Source: Marinomonas posidonica IVIA-Po-181 (GTDB lineage: Bacteria; Pseudomonadota; Gammaproteobacteria; Pseudomonadales; Marinomonadaceae). Taken from it: DNA of 64,000 nt. The notes under the pieces are model-generated. The model worked only from the letters and a program-made list of their open reading frames with translations. It was not told the DNA's origin and ran no database searches. The stretch covers positions 1,612,001 to 1,676,000 of the forward strand of contig NC_015559.1 of assembly GCF_000214215.1 (NCBI RefSeq). Reading direction: 5' to 3'. Each line of letters begins with the position of its first letter. Position 1 is the stretch's first letter. Both the position numbers and the translations under genes were made by a program. Shown here one piece after another: positions 27,441-38,005 of this stretch.

Positions 27441-27525
27441 GGTCAGATTATCTAGGTGTGTTAATTGTGTGGCTACAGTATGATAACCAGATTGGCAATT
27501 TTGCCTGTTTAGGAGTGATTAATCT

Positions 27526-28218
27526 ATGCCTCTTGAAACTTTATCCGCTCCTTCTTTGTACGTTGAAAACTCGATTCCGACCTTTAGTCGAGAGGCACCG
27601 TTTGCCAATGTCTTGATGGATCTGCAAACTCAGGGCTGGAGTGTACAAGACCAGTTTTTTTCCGATGAATTTACTCAAGCTCTGATGGATGAGGTGCACG
27701 GCATTGATCATGCCAATATGCAGCAGGCTGGCATTGGGCGAAAACAAGATCATCAGGTGATGTTAGATGCCCGTCGTGATTATATCCAATGGATTGACCC
27801 CGACAGGCCGATACGCCGTGATTTTCTGAAGGTGATGGAAGAATTAAGGGTGGCTTTAAATCGACGACTTTTTCTGGGGTTGTTTGATTATGAGGCGCAT
27901 TTTGCTCGTTATGAAAAAGGCGCATTTTACGAAAAGCATCTCGATGCCTTTCAAGGGCGCAGTAATCGAGTGTTATCGACGGTATTGTATTTAAATGATG
28001 ATTGGCAAGACCAAGATGGTGGTGAGTTTGTACTGTACGACGAACGGGAAACCGATAACGTACTAGGGCGTTTTTACCCGCAAAGAGGTCGTTTGGCGAT
28101 TTTTCTAAGTGAAGCCTTCCCGCATGAAGTGTTGGCCGCCAATCGAACTCGGCACAGTATTGCTGGTTGGTTTCGTATCAATAATTCCACAGGCCAAATA
28201 GTCGACCCTGATCAATAA
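27526..28218 (+). CDS. 2-oxoglutarate-Fe(II) dioxygenase, prolyl 4-hydroxylase type
   Basis: 230 residues. The facial triad can be read as H and D in YEKHLDAFQG and the distal H in FPHEVL, with the 2-oxoglutarate-binding arginine in RHSIAGWFRIN. The double-stranded beta-helix core occupies about residues 110-220. The family hydroxylates protein or small-molecule side chains in the cytoplasm; the substrate is not known. AGGAG lies about 10 bases before the start. Confidence 0.87.
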   Translation: MPLETLSAPSLYVENSIPTFSREAPFANVLMDLQTQGWSVQDQFFSDEFTQALMDEVHGIDHANMQQAGIGRKQDHQVMLDARRDYIQWIDPDRPIRRDFLKVMEELRVALNRRLFLGLFDYEAHFARYEKGAFYEKHLDAFQGRSNRVLSTVLYLNDDWQDQDGGEFVLYDERETDNVLGRFYPQRGRLAIFLSEAFPHEVLAANRTRHSIAGWFRINNSTGQIVDPDQ

Positions 28219-28271
28219 GGTTTTTTCGCTATTGCCGTTTTAATCTGTTGCTATTTTTTGTACCAATAAAC

Positions 28272-28300
28272 TCGAAAAATGGCGAATAAATCTCTATAAT
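28272..28300 (+). promoter_or_regulatory. Sigma-70 promoter of trhO
   Basis: TCGAAA at 28272-28277 and a perfect TATAAT at 28295-28300 are separated by 17 bases; transcription would start about 50 bases before the ATG. Confidence 0.6.
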
Positions 28301-28356
28301 GCGCGCCGTTAATCATTGCTCTGGTTTTACGTTCCAGACCGCATAGGAGAGAAAAT

Positions 28357-29352
28357 ATGTCAAAAGTCGTTGTATGTGCCCTTTATAAATTCGTTGAACT
28401 TCCGCATTACGAGTCCATTCGTGAGCCTTTATTGAAAGTCCTAGAAGACAATCAGGTGCGTGGTACCTTGCTGTTAGCAAGTGAAGGGATCAATGGCACC
28501 GTTGCCGGATCTCGCGAAGGCATCGATACCATGTTGGCTTGGTTGGATCAGCAGCCGGGACTGGAAAACATAGTATCTAAAGAATCTTATGACGAAGATA
28601 TGCCGTTTTACCGTACCAAGGTAAAGCTGAAAAAAGAAATTGTCACCATGGGGGTGGAAGGGATTGATCCAAAACGTGTGGTCGGCACATATGTGAAGCC
28701 ACAAGATTGGAATGACCTAATTTCAGACCCAGACGTTATGCTGGTCGATACTCGTAATGATTACGAAGTACAGATTGGAACTTTTCAAAATGCGGTCAAC
28801 CCAAAGACCGATACCTTCCGAGAGTTTCCGTCTTACGTGAAAGACAACATGGATCCGAAGAAACAGAAAAAAGTGGCCATGTTCTGTACTGGTGGCATTC
28901 GTTGCGAAAAATCCACCGCCTACATGTTGGAGCAAGGCTTCGAAGAAGTGTATCACTTAGAAGGTGGTATTCTTAAGTACTTAGAAGAAGTGCCAAAAGA
29001 CGAAACCATGTGGGAAGGTGAGTGTTTCGTATTTGATAATCGCGTTTCGGTGAATCATGATTTGGAAAAAGGTGAGTACGACCAGTGTCACGCTTGCCGT
29101 ATGCCGATTACCGAGGAAGAGAAGGAAGACGAGCGTTTTCAACAAGGTGTCAGCTGTGTGCATTGTTTCGACAAATACACAGACGAGCAGCGTCAGCGTT
29201 TTATTGAGCGTGAACGTCAAGTGCAGTTGGCTCGTCAGCGTGGCGAAGAACACATTGGGGCAGAGGTTTTAGATGCGGTTGAGAAACACCGTCAAGAAAA
29301 GGCCGCTGAAAAAGAGCGTCAGCGCAAAATTCGTGAAGCCAAAGCGAACTAA
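28357..29352 (+). CDS. trhO: tRNA uridine(34) hydroxylase TrhO (rhodanese family, YceA)
   Basis: 331 residues. An N-terminal UPF0176 domain ([35 protein letters not shown]) is followed by a rhodanese domain with the cysteine loop [11 protein letters not shown] and a C-terminal cysteine-rich tail (QCHACRMP and CVHCFDKY), the order seen in TrhO. TrhO hydroxylates U34 of tRNA to 5-hydroxyuridine using oxygen. GGAGAG lies 7 bases before the ATG. Followed by a hairpin terminator. Confidence 0.92.
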   Translation: MSKVVVCALYKFVELPHYESIREPLLKVLEDNQVRGTLLLASEGINGTVAGSREGIDTMLAWLDQQPGLENIVSKESYDEDMPFYRTKVKLKKEIVTMGVEGIDPKRVVGTYVKPQDWNDLISDPDVMLVDTRNDYEVQIGTFQNAVNPKTDTFREFPSYVKDNMDPKKQKKVAMFCTGGIRCEKSTAYMLEQGFEEVYHLEGGILKYLEEVPKDETMWEGECFVFDNRVSVNHDLEKGEYDQCHACRMPITEEEKEDERFQQGVSCVHCFDKYTDEQRQRFIERERQVQLARQRGEEHIGAEVLDAVEKHRQEKAAEKERQRKIREAKAN

Positions 29353-29377
29353 TTAGAGCGCAGATCGGCATTGAATG

Positions 29378-29415
29378 AATAGGCTTACTCATCTGTGTAG
29401 GCCTATTTTGTTTTT
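29378..29415 (+). terminator. Terminator after trhO
   Basis: An 11-bp stem (29378-29388 with 29397-29407, one G-U pair) with an 8-base loop is followed by a T-rich tract. It separates trhO from dnaX. Confidence 0.72.
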
Positions 29416-29552
29416 GCCAAACGCTTGATCTTTAAAGTGAACTTTTTTGCTTTCAGGGTTAAATAGTTAGCATTCTAACGTCGAACAATGGTTTCGAAAT
29501 TGCTCTGACTACCGTACAATAAAAAATCGCTTTTCATTAGCCAGAATTCATC

Positions 29553-31901
29553 ATGAGTTATCAAGTTTTAGCACGTAAATGGCGTCCTCAGACCTTTCTT
29601 GAAATGGCAGGGCAAGACCATGTTCTCCAAGCATTGGTAAACGCTTTGCGTCAGCAACGTTTGCACCATGCTTATTTATTTACAGGGACACGAGGGGTTG
29701 GTAAAACCACCATCGCACGTATCTTTGCTAAGTGCTTAAACTGTGAAATCAATGGCATTTCTCCAGAGCCTTGTGGCACTTGTGACAGCTGTCGCGAAAT
29801 TGCCGAAGGTCGCTTTGTGGATTTAATCGAAGTCGATGCGGCGTCTCGAACCAAGGTAGAAGACACTCGAGAGCTGCTTGAGAATGTACAATATGCACCT
29901 ACTCGTGGTCGTTTTAAAGTCTACCTGATAGACGAAGTCCACATGCTGTCGACGCACTCGTTTAATGCCTTGTTAAAAACCCTTGAAGAGCCGCCAGAGC
30001 ATGTGAAGTTTCTATTGGCCACGACCGATCCGCAAAAGCTCCCAGTGACCATCCTTTCTCGTTGTTTGCAATTCAACTTGAAAAACATGTCTCCTCAACG
30101 TGTGGTGGATTACTTGCAAACGGTATTAACCACAGAACAGGTGCCATTTGATCAGCCGGCTTTATGGCAAATTGGCCAAGCCGCCAATGGTAGTATGCGA
30201 GATGCTTTGAGTCTAACGGACCAAGCCATTGCCTTTGGCGATGGTGGTATCTCCGAATCCGGTGTGACCGCCATGTTAGGTTTGGTCAATCAAGCTCAGA
30301 TTCTTGACTTGTTGGAGCGCATCGCATCAAAAAATGCCGCCGATGTATTGTCTCGTATTGAGGCTCTCGCAGATTATCAACCGGATTTCGTCGCCATTTG
30401 TGGCAGTTTATTGGATACCTTGCACCGTGTGGCGATTGAGCAACAAGTGCCGGGCGCCTTAGCGGATCAGTTAGGGGACTTAGCGCAGATCCAAAATATT
30501 GCCAAAACGGTGAGTCCTGAAGAAATTCAAGTGATGTACCAGAGCTTGTTGGTTGGCCGTCGAGATTTACATCTAGCGCATTCGGCTCGTGCAGGGTTTG
30601 AAATGCTCATGTTGCGAATGATTGCTTTCCGTCCTGCGCCCCCTATGACCGTGAGTCATCAAATGCCTCCGACGGTGGCAATGGAAAAAAAAACACCTGA
30701 CGTTGGCCCCAACAGTACATCTGAAAACACATTAGACCCTGCTGCTGAGGCTGAGGCCGATGTTGCCGGAATGACATCCGCTAACGGGTTAGCCGATGCG
30801 GAAGATCAACGCCAATCCGACCACATTCAAGCAAAGCAAGCAGCGCCAATACAAACATCTTCGCCGTCTACAGAGCTAAGTGCGGATGAACGTCCCCCAT
30901 GGGAAGAGGCGCCAGCGGACGAAACAATCGATGAGACGGTAGACGACAATATAGCGCCTGCGGCACAGTCTCAAGCAGTACAGCCTCAAGCAGTACAGCA
31001 AGCGGATTCAATGCTTGAGCCTATTGCTGCTTCAGAGAATTCAGAGAGTGCAGCGTCAGATGTCGAGAGTTCAGATCTCTCTCGTTCTGAGGTAGACGCG
31101 TCTACCGTGATGACGCGTGAAAGTGAGCGCCCAGTAGAGCATTCAACTGAGGCACCAAAGGCAGATGTTGAGAGCGTGGTCGATCTTGATTCTGGCCAGG
31201 ACGACCGTAAAATGTCTGAGCGAGCGGTGGCACGAGTGGAGTCGTTGCTGGAAGCGTCTCATAATGCGTCTGAGTCGATTGATGATGACGAAGAGGAAGA
31301 TGAAGAAGAGGCAGAAGAGCGAGCCATTGCGGATGTGGCTGACCCCTTTAACCCTGCTGCTGATCTTGTTGAAGCGTTAGCCTCTGAGGTCATTGAAGCA
31401 GAGCCTGAATCCGCTGAGAAAGATTCATCAGACCCTAGACTGGCCAAAGTACCAGATACCATAGCGCAACCTGCTTTGGGGATGCCATTACCTGAGCTGA
31501 ATCATTATAATGAGCTTACCATGCAAATCTGGTGGCTGGTGGCACCGCGCTTACCTCTGAGAGGCTTGGTGCAGAATATTTTAATGAATTCCAGTATGGT
31601 GGATGCCAGTGACCAAGGCATTCGACTGCAAGTGCCGCTTGAATATGGGCACATGCTAAACCAAGTTCGTTATGAACAAATTCAAGGGGCATTGGGGGAT
31701 TTTTTTGCCATGCCAGTGCCTTTGATCATTGATACTGTAGAAGAGACCGAAGGGGTCACTGCAGAAGAATTCGCGGCCAGCAAGCGTGCAGAAGCCTTGC
31801 AGGTAGCGATTCAACATTTGAATTCACACCCGGTTGTGCAAGCCTTGTCCAGTACAATGGGCGCACAACTGGTTTATGACTCAGTAAAAGTTAAAGCTTA
31901 A
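29553..31901 (+). CDS. dnaX: DNA polymerase III subunits tau and gamma
   Basis: 782 residues. Domain I has Walker [10 protein letters not shown] (45-53), a zinc module at C64, C73, C76 and C79, and the Walker B LIDEVHML. Domains II and III run to about residue 367 ([10 protein letters not shown]). A long acidic linker (about 370-650) is followed by the tau-specific C-terminal domain (about 650-782) that binds the polymerase alpha subunit and DnaB in known systems. The clamp-loader ATPase loads the sliding clamp. An A9 run at codons 378-380 is a candidate slippery site for making gamma. It heads the dnaX-ybaB-recR group. Confidence 0.95.
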   Translation: MSYQVLARKWRPQTFLEMAGQDHVLQALVNALRQQRLHHAYLFTGTRGVGKTTIARIFAKCLNCEINGISPEPCGTCDSCREIAEGRFVDLIEVDAASRTKVEDTRELLENVQYAPTRGRFKVYLIDEVHMLSTHSFNALLKTLEEPPEHVKFLLATTDPQKLPVTILSRCLQFNLKNMSPQRVVDYLQTVLTTEQVPFDQPALWQIGQAANGSMRDALSLTDQAIAFGDGGISESGVTAMLGLVNQAQILDLLERIASKNAADVLSRIEALADYQPDFVAICGSLLDTLHRVAIEQQVPGALADQLGDLAQIQNIAKTVSPEEIQVMYQSLLVGRRDLHLAHSARAGFEMLMLRMIAFRPAPPMTVSHQMPPTVAMEKKTPDVGPNSTSENTLDPAAEAEADVAGMTSANGLADAEDQRQSDHIQAKQAAPIQTSSPSTELSADERPPWEEAPADETIDETVDDNIAPAAQSQAVQPQAVQQADSMLEPIAASENSESAASDVESSDLSRSEVDASTVMTRESERPVEHSTEAPKADVESVVDLDSGQDDRKMSERAVARVESLLEASHNASESIDDDEEEDEEEAEERAIADVADPFNPAADLVEALASEVIEAEPESAEKDSSDPRLAKVPDTIAQPALGMPLPELNHYNELTMQIWWLVAPRLPLRGLVQNILMNSSMVDASDQGIRLQVPLEYGHMLNQVRYEQIQGALGDFFAMPVPLIIDTVEETEGVTAEEFAASKRAEALQVAIQHLNSHPVVQALSSTMGAQLVYDSVKVKA
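30684..30713 (+). other. Candidate dnaX frameshift/slippage site with hairpin
   Basis: GAA-AAA-AAA-ACA at codons 378-381 contains the A AAA AAA heptamer inside a run of nine A (30685-30693). A shift of -1 gives Asn, Thr and then TGA at 30698-30700, making a product of about 382 residues that ends right after domain III. A short hairpin (30702-30706 with 30709-30713, or its 4-bp form) begins 8 bases after the run, as a stimulating element would. Confidence 0.6.
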
Positions 31902-31915
31902 TAATTTGGAGAGAA

Positions 31916-32245
31916 ATGATGTTTAAAGGTGGTATGGGCAACATGATGCGCCAAGCGCAAAAGATGCAAGAAAACATGCAGAAGGCGCAAGAAGAAATTG
32001 CCAATATGGAAGTAGAAGGCCAAGCGGGAGCCGGTTTGGTGAAAGTCGTGATGACGGGGCGTCATGATGTGAAACGCGTTTCTATCGATGATTCTTTGTT
32101 CGAAGACGATAAAGAAATGCTGGAAGACTTGATTGCCGCAGCGATGAACGATGCCGTGCGCAATATTGAACTTAACCAGAAAGACAAAATGGAAGAAGCG
32201 ACAGCCGGTATGTCTCTTCCACCAGGCTTTAAAATGCCTTTCTAG
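31916..32245 (+). CDS. ybaB: YbaB/EbfC-family nucleoid-associated protein
   Basis: 109 residues, usual length. It opens with [20 protein letters not shown] and carries the [22 protein letters not shown] core, then ends [12 protein letters not shown], all typical of the DNA-binding dimer that lies between dnaX and recR in many gammaproteobacteria. Starts 14 bases after dnaX with GGAGAG just upstream; two adjacent ATG codons are possible starts. Confidence 0.93.
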   Translation: MMFKGGMGNMMRQAQKMQENMQKAQEEIANMEVEGQAGAGLVKVVMTGRHDVKRVSIDDSLFEDDKEMLEDLIAAAMNDAVRNIELNQKDKMEEATAGMSLPPGFKMPF

Positions 32246-32256
32246 GAGCTGACCTC

Positions 32257-32850
32257 TTGTTTAGTCCTCTTATTTCGGAACTGATTGAGTCTTTGCGTTG
32301 TTTGCCTGGTGTTGGGCCGCGTTCAGCTCAGAAAATGGCTTTATACTTGTTGGAACGTGACCATCAAGGCGCCGACAAACTGGCCAGCTCACTGCGCGAA
32401 GCTTTAGACAAAGTTGGGCGTTGTGGCAGCTGTCGTACGTTAACGGAAGAGTCCGAGTGCGATATTTGTCAGGATCCAGAGCGCGATAAAAAGCACTTAT
32501 GTATCGTTGAAACACCAGCAGATGTCGTGGCGATTGAATCGGCTGGTGCGTATCGAGGGCGTTATTTTGTCTTGCTTGGGCACTTATCTCCGATTGATGG
32601 AATTGGGCCGGAAGAGTTAGGACTGGATCGTTTGGAGGCCTTGGTGGTCGAAAACGAAGTAGAAGAAGCCATAATCGCAACAAACTCCACAGTAGAAGGC
32701 GAGGCGACTTGTCATTATATTGCGGAAAAACTCAAAACATTGAATATTAATGTAAGCCGCATTGCCCATGGTGTGCCCATGGGCGGTGAGTTGGAATACG
32801 TTGATGGCAATACTCTGGCCTTAGCGTTAGAGGGACGGAAGACACTCTAA
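32257..32850 (+). CDS. recR: Recombination mediator RecR
   Basis: 197 residues from a TTG start, with GGAGCTG 7 bases upstream. It has the N-terminal helix-hairpin-helix ([13 protein letters not shown]), the C4 zinc module [16 protein letters not shown], and the Toprim region with [10 protein letters not shown] and the [11 protein letters not shown] segment. RecR works with RecO (and RecF) to load RecA on gapped DNA. It lies 11 bases after ybaB. Confidence 0.95.
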   Translation: MFSPLISELIESLRCLPGVGPRSAQKMALYLLERDHQGADKLASSLREALDKVGRCGSCRTLTEESECDICQDPERDKKHLCIVETPADVVAIESAGAYRGRYFVLLGHLSPIDGIGPEELGLDRLEALVVENEVEEAIIATNSTVEGEATCHYIAEKLKTLNINVSRIAHGVPMGGELEYVDGNTLALALEGRKTL

Positions 32851-32851
32851 A

Positions 32852-33994
32852 ATGAACGATCATGATGAGGCGTTGAATATTGTATGGGTCGCAGATAATG
32901 CGTCCTTGGCCAGCTGGTGTGACTATTGGGCGGAATTGCCTGTTATTGCGGTGGATACTGAATTCATTCGTCGCACAACCTACTTTCCGATTACCGGCCT
33001 AATTCAGATCAGCGAAGGTGAGAAAGCGGTTTTAATTGATCCTTTAGGCATTGATGATTGGGCACCATTAAAGGCGTTAATGGTGAACACAGCTGTGATG
33101 AAGGTGTTTCATGCCTGTTCTGAAGATCTCGATGTGTTTGATCGTTTGTTAGGGGTACTCCCAACGCCTTTTTACGATACTCAGGTGGGTGAAGCCTATG
33201 TCAGTGCGCAATGGTCATTGAGCTATGTGAAACTGATTCATGAATACCTGCGCATTGAAGTGGCAAAAGATGAAACCCGTTCAGATTGGACACAGCGCCC
33301 ATTGACCGATGCGCAAAAACGTTATGCGGCACTGGATGTGGTCTACCTTGCGAAAGTCTATCCGATGCAGGTGGCGCGTCTAAAAGATAAAAAAATGCTC
33401 GATTGGGCATTGGAAGACTGTGACACACTGAAGTGGCAATACCAGATGAACTCAGACCCAGAGCAAAACTGGGCTGGTGTGAAAACCGCATGGCGTTTGT
33501 CTCCAGAAGGTCTGACCTTGTTACGTCTGTTGTTTCTTTGGCGCGATGAACAAGCGCGAAAAGAAGACGTGCCAAAGGGACAAATACTGAAAGATCGTAC
33601 TTTATGGTCTATTGCTAAAATTCTACCAACGCATCATAAAGCCATTTCCTCTGCCGAGGAAATTACGGGTCGTCAGCAGCGCTTGTACGGAGAAACCATT
33701 CTTGAGAAAGTCGCAATGGTAAAAGAGCTGTCAGCTGATGAATATCAATCGCCATTGGAAACGCCTTTGCCTTCTCAGGCGGGGGAGTTAACCAAAGCGG
33801 TGAAAGCCTTCGTGCGTGGTCGAGCAGAAACCATGGGCGTGGCACCAGAAGCCATGATGAAGCGCAAGCTGTTAGAACCTGTGGTGCGCCATTTGTTTGA
33901 TGGTTCTGCCATTGATTGGCAAAATCCAGCCATGACGGGTTGGCGTCAAGATGTCATCGTGAACCCGATTTTAGATAAGTTTAAAACGTCCTAA
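32852..33994 (+). CDS. rnd: Ribonuclease D
   Basis: 380 residues. The DEDD 3'-5' exonuclease motifs are visible: VDTEF (motif I), [10 protein letters not shown] (motif II) and YAALDVVYL (motif III), followed by HRDC-type helical domains (about 210-380). RNase D trims the 3' ends of tRNA precursors and other small RNAs. It starts 1 base after the recR stop codon, so the two are cotranscribed. Confidence 0.92.
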   Translation: MNDHDEALNIVWVADNASLASWCDYWAELPVIAVDTEFIRRTTYFPITGLIQISEGEKAVLIDPLGIDDWAPLKALMVNTAVMKVFHACSEDLDVFDRLLGVLPTPFYDTQVGEAYVSAQWSLSYVKLIHEYLRIEVAKDETRSDWTQRPLTDAQKRYAALDVVYLAKVYPMQVARLKDKKMLDWALEDCDTLKWQYQMNSDPEQNWAGVKTAWRLSPEGLTLLRLLFLWRDEQARKEDVPKGQILKDRTLWSIAKILPTHHKAISSAEEITGRQQRLYGETILEKVAMVKELSADEYQSPLETPLPSQAGELTKAVKAFVRGRAETMGVAPEAMMKRKLLEPVVRHLFDGSAIDWQNPAMTGWRQDVIVNPILDKFKTS

Positions 33995-34023
33995 TCGGCC
34001 ATTTGATTGGTCAAGAGAAAACT

Positions 34024-34317
34024 ATGAAACAGCAACTGATTATTGAAGTGTTCCATTCATCGAAGCGAGAAGGTATGTACCTTTTCGTGGAGAAAGCCGT
34101 GGGCGTATCGAAAGTGCCAGAAGCGCTTATGGAGCGCTTTGGCAAGGGCATCAGTGCCATGACCATGTTACTGACACCAGAGAAAAAGCTAGCGCGTGCA
34201 GAAGCGCAAAATGTGATGGATGAAATCCGTGATAAGGGTTTTTACTTACAATTGCCGCCAGTGAAAGATGACTATTTGTTGGATCTTTATAAAACCCCAA
34301 CGGAAGCTGTTTACTAA
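34024..34317 (+). CDS. YcgL domain protein
   Basis: 97 residues from the ATG at 34024 (AAGAGA upstream); the frame is open a little earlier, but without an ATG. It reads [14 protein letters not shown] and [14 protein letters not shown], the YcgL fold of unknown function. It lies between rnd and the YcgN-type gene, the same order as in many gammaproteobacteria. Confidence 0.87.
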   Translation: MKQQLIIEVFHSSKREGMYLFVEKAVGVSKVPEALMERFGKGISAMTMLLTPEKKLARAEAQNVMDEIRDKGFYLQLPPVKDDYLLDLYKTPTEAVY

Positions 34318-34319
34318 CT

Positions 34320-34799
34320 ATGATTGCGAAGCGTTACGAACCTTTCTGGAAAACCGTGCCATTGGAACAAATGTCATCGGATCAATGGGAATCCATTTGT
34401 GATGGCTGTGGTAAATGTTGCCTGCAAAAATTGCAAGATGAAGACACGGAAGAGGTGTTTTACACCAATCTATCTTGCCAACAACTCAATTTAACCAGTT
34501 GTCAGTGTAATGTTTACGAAACAAGACAGACTAAAGTGGCCAGCTGTATTACTCTGACACCAGATCAAATCGATGAGTTTCATTGGTTGCCTGATACCTG
34601 TAGTTATCGAGTGTTAAATGAAACCAAAGAATTGCCAAGCTGGCATCCTTTGGTGGTTGGAAGCCATAAAGAAATGCTCCGTCAGGGGCTAACCGTCCAG
34701 CACTATGCTGTGAATGAGCAATCGGTAGAGGAAGAGGACTGGGATACCCATATTATTAAGTGGGTACACGGTATGCCGGAACCTTATGATGTAAGTTAA
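34320..34799 (+). CDS. YcgN-family cysteine cluster protein (UPF0260)
   Basis: 159 residues. The N-terminal CDGCGKCCLQK motif and later cysteines (NLSCQQLNLTSCQCNVY and TCSYR) give a CxxC-rich cluster that probably binds zinc or an iron-sulfur centre. The function is not established. It begins 2 bases after the YcgL gene, so the two are translated from one message. Confidence 0.88.
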   Translation: MIAKRYEPFWKTVPLEQMSSDQWESICDGCGKCCLQKLQDEDTEEVFYTNLSCQQLNLTSCQCNVYETRQTKVASCITLTPDQIDEFHWLPDTCSYRVLNETKELPSWHPLVVGSHKEMLRQGLTVQHYAVNEQSVEEEDWDTHIIKWVHGMPEPYDVS

Positions 34800-34848
34800 T
34801 CCGATTGGTTGGTCAATTACAGCAGTGTAATTCAAGGAGTTCGCAGAC

Positions 34849-36696
34849 GTGAAGTGGTTGAAATTAAATACAGTGTTGTTATTGGCCCTATTAACCTTTT
34901 GGGGACCTCTTGCGAAAGCCGACGCGCAATTTCGAGTCATTGTCGATGCGTCAGGCAGTATGCTCATCAGTGATCCTGATAAACTCACCTCCGAGGCCTT
35001 ACGTCTCATTTCCAATTTGGCGCCAGATGAAAAAGCCACCTTAGGAATTTGGCTGTTTGGCGAAGCACCACGAGTGTTGGTGCCAGAAGCCCCAGTTAAT
35101 ATTCAAACCAAGGCCAGAGTCGCCAGTTACGTTAACAGTTACCTTACGCAAGACGTTAAAACGGACTTAGAAGCCATTATTAAACTCTTGCTTGAGACGC
35201 CGGATGCGGGTGGTTTGGAGCCAGGTTTTGACCGTCACTGGATTCTGGTGACCGATGGCATGGTAGACATCAGTTTAGACGAAGCAATAAACAAGGCGTC
35301 CCGTGATCGCATTCTCAACGAATTGTCGCAACAACTTGAGTTGTTAGACATTCATTTACACACCGTATCCATGACAGGTTATACCGATAAAGCCTTGTTA
35401 GAAAGCTTGTCCCTTCGCACCAATGCAACCCATACAGAGGTGGCCGTCCCCGAAGATTTATTAGACACCTTTGATCGTATTTTCTCGCAAGCCTCTCCAT
35501 CCGATGAATTGCCTTTGGACGGTAATCAATTTGTGGTGGATCAAGCCATTGATGAATTAACTCTTGTGGTATTTCATGAAAAAGGGGTGTTACCAGAGGT
35601 CATTTTACCTGATGGCTCTTCGTTGCCGATCAAAGGGGACTTTAATGTGTCTGTGTCGGCGGCGGATCATTACACCTTGATCAGTGTGCAAGATCCTTTG
35701 CCAGGCACTTGGCAAGTTAAAAATGTGGATTTATCGCGCAGTAGCGTTCGTGTCATTACCGATTTGAGTGCGCGAGCCACCAAAATTGCCCCCGTCATTT
35801 TTATAAATGAAGAGATTTATTCCTCTATCGGTATTTTCTTAGAGGGTGTGTTAATGCAAGACCCGCAGCTATTGGACTTGGTTACGGTTAAGCAGACCTT
35901 GTATCGCTTGAATGGCGAACAAAAAGAGGAAGTTTTGTCTTATGATGTGCCCAAAGCCAATGACCAATTCAAAATCCGTCTGTCAGGGATTGGTGTGGCG
36001 GGTAATTACGAGTTAGTCAGTGAAGTAGACGGGCAGACCTTTAAACGTCAATTGAGTCAGTTCTTTACCGTACATCCTGCGATTGAATTTAAAGGCTCGG
36101 CGCCAAGTGATAACCTCGTGGCCTTTACGGCGACACCAGTGAATTTGAAGCTAAACCTACTGCGCTCTAGTGTCGTGTTGGAGTTTACGGATAACAAAGG
36201 TGACAAGCGAACAGAAGAAATGCCACTCATCGGGCAAGGTTACTGGGAAAAGGTCATGCCAGTCTCTCCGGATGATCATGTGATCGTTCGGGCGAAATTA
36301 TCTGGTGTGACGCAAGCGGGTTTGCGATTTGAATATCAAACGCCGGAGTGGCATTTTGATCGACTAGGGGAAGCCGATACGACGGTTGGTATTGGAGGGC
36401 AAGCGGTTAAAAGTTTACTGGTATCGCCTTCCAATTCCACTAATCGAGAAGTCATGCCAGTCATGGTTGCGCCGGCTATTTCCATTGTGGAAGAAGATGG
36501 TGAGCCAGTAGACGAAACGGTCGATAGCGCCCCATCCGAATCGCCCATGGCCGAAATAGATGAGGTAATGGATGAAGTAGACACCATGACATCGACCGAT
36601 TGGATCATGTACGCAGCACTGAATATCGCTGGCTTGGCGGTAATTGTGGCGGGTGTTTTGTTGTATCGACGCATTCGCAAGAATGGGTCCAAATAA
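34849..36696 (+). CDS. Membrane-anchored von Willebrand factor A domain protein
   Basis: 615 residues from a GTG start with AGGAG 9 bases upstream. A signal peptide (WLKLNTVLLLALLTFWG) is followed by a VWA domain whose metal-site motif is DASGSM near residue 33; several beta-rich Ig-like segments follow and the C-terminus has one membrane helix (ALNIAGLAVIVAGVLLY) and a basic tail. It looks like the TIGR03503 family. It should project into the periplasm from the inner membrane and bind a partner; the partner is unknown. Confidence 0.8.
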   Translation: MKWLKLNTVLLLALLTFWGPLAKADAQFRVIVDASGSMLISDPDKLTSEALRLISNLAPDEKATLGIWLFGEAPRVLVPEAPVNIQTKARVASYVNSYLTQDVKTDLEAIIKLLLETPDAGGLEPGFDRHWILVTDGMVDISLDEAINKASRDRILNELSQQLELLDIHLHTVSMTGYTDKALLESLSLRTNATHTEVAVPEDLLDTFDRIFSQASPSDELPLDGNQFVVDQAIDELTLVVFHEKGVLPEVILPDGSSLPIKGDFNVSVSAADHYTLISVQDPLPGTWQVKNVDLSRSSVRVITDLSARATKIAPVIFINEEIYSSIGIFLEGVLMQDPQLLDLVTVKQTLYRLNGEQKEEVLSYDVPKANDQFKIRLSGIGVAGNYELVSEVDGQTFKRQLSQFFTVHPAIEFKGSAPSDNLVAFTATPVNLKLNLLRSSVVLEFTDNKGDKRTEEMPLIGQGYWEKVMPVSPDDHVIVRAKLSGVTQAGLRFEYQTPEWHFDRLGEADTTVGIGGQAVKSLLVSPSNSTNREVMPVMVAPAISIVEEDGEPVDETVDSAPSESPMAEIDEVMDEVDTMTSTDWIMYAALNIAGLAVIVAGVLLYRRIRKNGSK

Positions 36697-36713
36697 GAGT
36701 GAAATAAGCGAGC

Positions 36714-37508
36714 ATGTGTGAATTGTTAGGCATGAGTGCCAATGTGCCAACGGATATTTGTTTTAGTTTTTCAGGCTTACGAGCCCGTGGTGGCCGGACT
36801 GGACCACACAAAGATGGCTGGGGAATGGCCATGTATCGAGATGGCGATGTGTGGGCCATTCATGACCCCAGACCCAGTGCCGATTCAGACATGGCGGAAG
36901 TGATGAGTCATACGTCGTTAAAATGTGACATCGTTATTAGTCATATTCGTCAAGCAAACGTCGGGGCTGTGTGTTTGCTCAATACTCACCCTTTCAGTCG
37001 TTTATTGTGGGGCAAGACTTGGTCGTATGCTCATAATGGCCAACTGGAAGCCGCAGAGGCTTTAGTGATAGACAAAACACACCCATTAGGCAGTACGGAT
37101 TCAGAACGGGCGTTTTGTTGGATCATTGAACAACTTCAACGCCGTTTTGATAACCTTGAACCAGAGGTTGAAAGCTTGTCGCAAGCTTTATCAGAATTGG
37201 CGCTGCAGCTAAAAGAGCGTGGCGTCTTTAACATGATGCTATCGGACGGCAAACGGCTCTATTGCTTCTGCACAACCAAGCTGCACTGGATTACACGGCG
37301 AGCACCTTTTCAAAAAGCCAGTTTGTCCGACGAAGACGTTATTGTCGACTTCCAAGCCGTGACCACGGATAAAGACGTGGTCACGGTGATTGCGACGCAG
37401 CCGTTAACTCAGGACGAAAGCTGGCAGCAAATGCAAGAAGGCGAACTGTGTGTGTTTGATGGTGGTGAAGTCGTCTGCCAGATAAAACATTCATCATCGG
37501 TGGCCTAA
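36714..37508 (+). CDS. Class II glutamine amidotransferase (YafJ type)
   Basis: 264 residues. Met1 is followed by Cys2 (MCELLGMSAN), the N-terminal nucleophile of class II amidotransferases, and HIRQANVGAVCLLNTHPF and SYAHNGQL complete the glutaminase site. There is no synthase domain, so it is the stand-alone YafJ-like form of unknown acceptor. It begins 17 bases after the VWA gene. Confidence 0.9.
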   Translation: MCELLGMSANVPTDICFSFSGLRARGGRTGPHKDGWGMAMYRDGDVWAIHDPRPSADSDMAEVMSHTSLKCDIVISHIRQANVGAVCLLNTHPFSRLLWGKTWSYAHNGQLEAAEALVIDKTHPLGSTDSERAFCWIIEQLQRRFDNLEPEVESLSQALSELALQLKERGVFNMMLSDGKRLYCFCTTKLHWITRRAPFQKASLSDEDVIVDFQAVTTDKDVVTVIATQPLTQDESWQQMQEGELCVFDGGEVVCQIKHSSSVA

Positions 37509-37647
37509 GGTTCAGTGCGTCAGTTAGGACTGACGCTGACAAGCTTGGGAATAAATAGTTTGGATAATAGCCATCTTCGGGAACTTTTTATCTGAGCACC
37601 AATAACTGGTATCCTTGCGGCATTTGAACAGTAACAGAGTAAACAGA

Positions 37648-37893
37648 ATGATAAATGACAATGAAGTAATTGCCACATTAGAAGAGCTGGAAGCCTTTGT
37701 ATTGGCGGTTGAATCGGGTGGTTTGGGGTTAAACAATGTGGCAGGACTGGCGCTTGCCACCAATAACAGTAATGGTCGTCCTTTTGTTGCGGTATTGGAT
37801 GATAATCAGCAGCTTTTATTGGGACGATGGGTATCTGATGAGGTGTTTGAGAATGGTAAAGACATCGTTCGATACGGACCACGCAAACATTAA
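37648..37893 (+). CDS. Small acidic protein of unknown function
   Basis: 81 residues from ATG at 37648; the frame begins earlier with a TTG, but the ATG is the likelier start. It has one hydrophobic-polar alternating core (AFVLAVESGGLGLNNVAGLALA) and VAVLDDNQQLLLGRWVS, suggesting a small alpha/beta domain, but I do not recognise it. It is followed by a strong terminator shared with cysK. Confidence 0.62.
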   Translation: MINDNEVIATLEELEAFVLAVESGGLGLNNVAGLALATNNSNGRPFVAVLDDNQQLLLGRWVSDEVFENGKDIVRYGPRKH

Positions 37894-37940
37894 ACACAAA
37901 GCATAAAATCAGTCATCTTCTGGCATTCGTTAGAGATGAT

Positions 37941-37970
37941 AAAAAATCCCCGCTTAAGCGGGGATTTTTG
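37941..37970. terminator. Bidirectional terminator between small protein gene and cysK
   Basis: A perfect 20-base palindrome (37946-37965) built on CCCCGC and GCGGGG is flanked by A-runs on the left and T-runs on the right, so it can stop transcripts from both sides. It lies between the convergent genes. Confidence 0.9.
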
Positions 37971-38005
37971 TTTGGTCTAAGCCTAAAAGGGCAAAACGAA
38001 AAGGC

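Noticed and set aside
29353..29552. 4.5S RNA gene before dnaX
   Set aside because: The conserved SRP RNA tetraloop region was looked for and not seen; only a terminator is present.
32270..32683. 137-codon minus-strand frame
   Set aside because: Antisense shadow of recR, with no ribosome site or recognisable domain.
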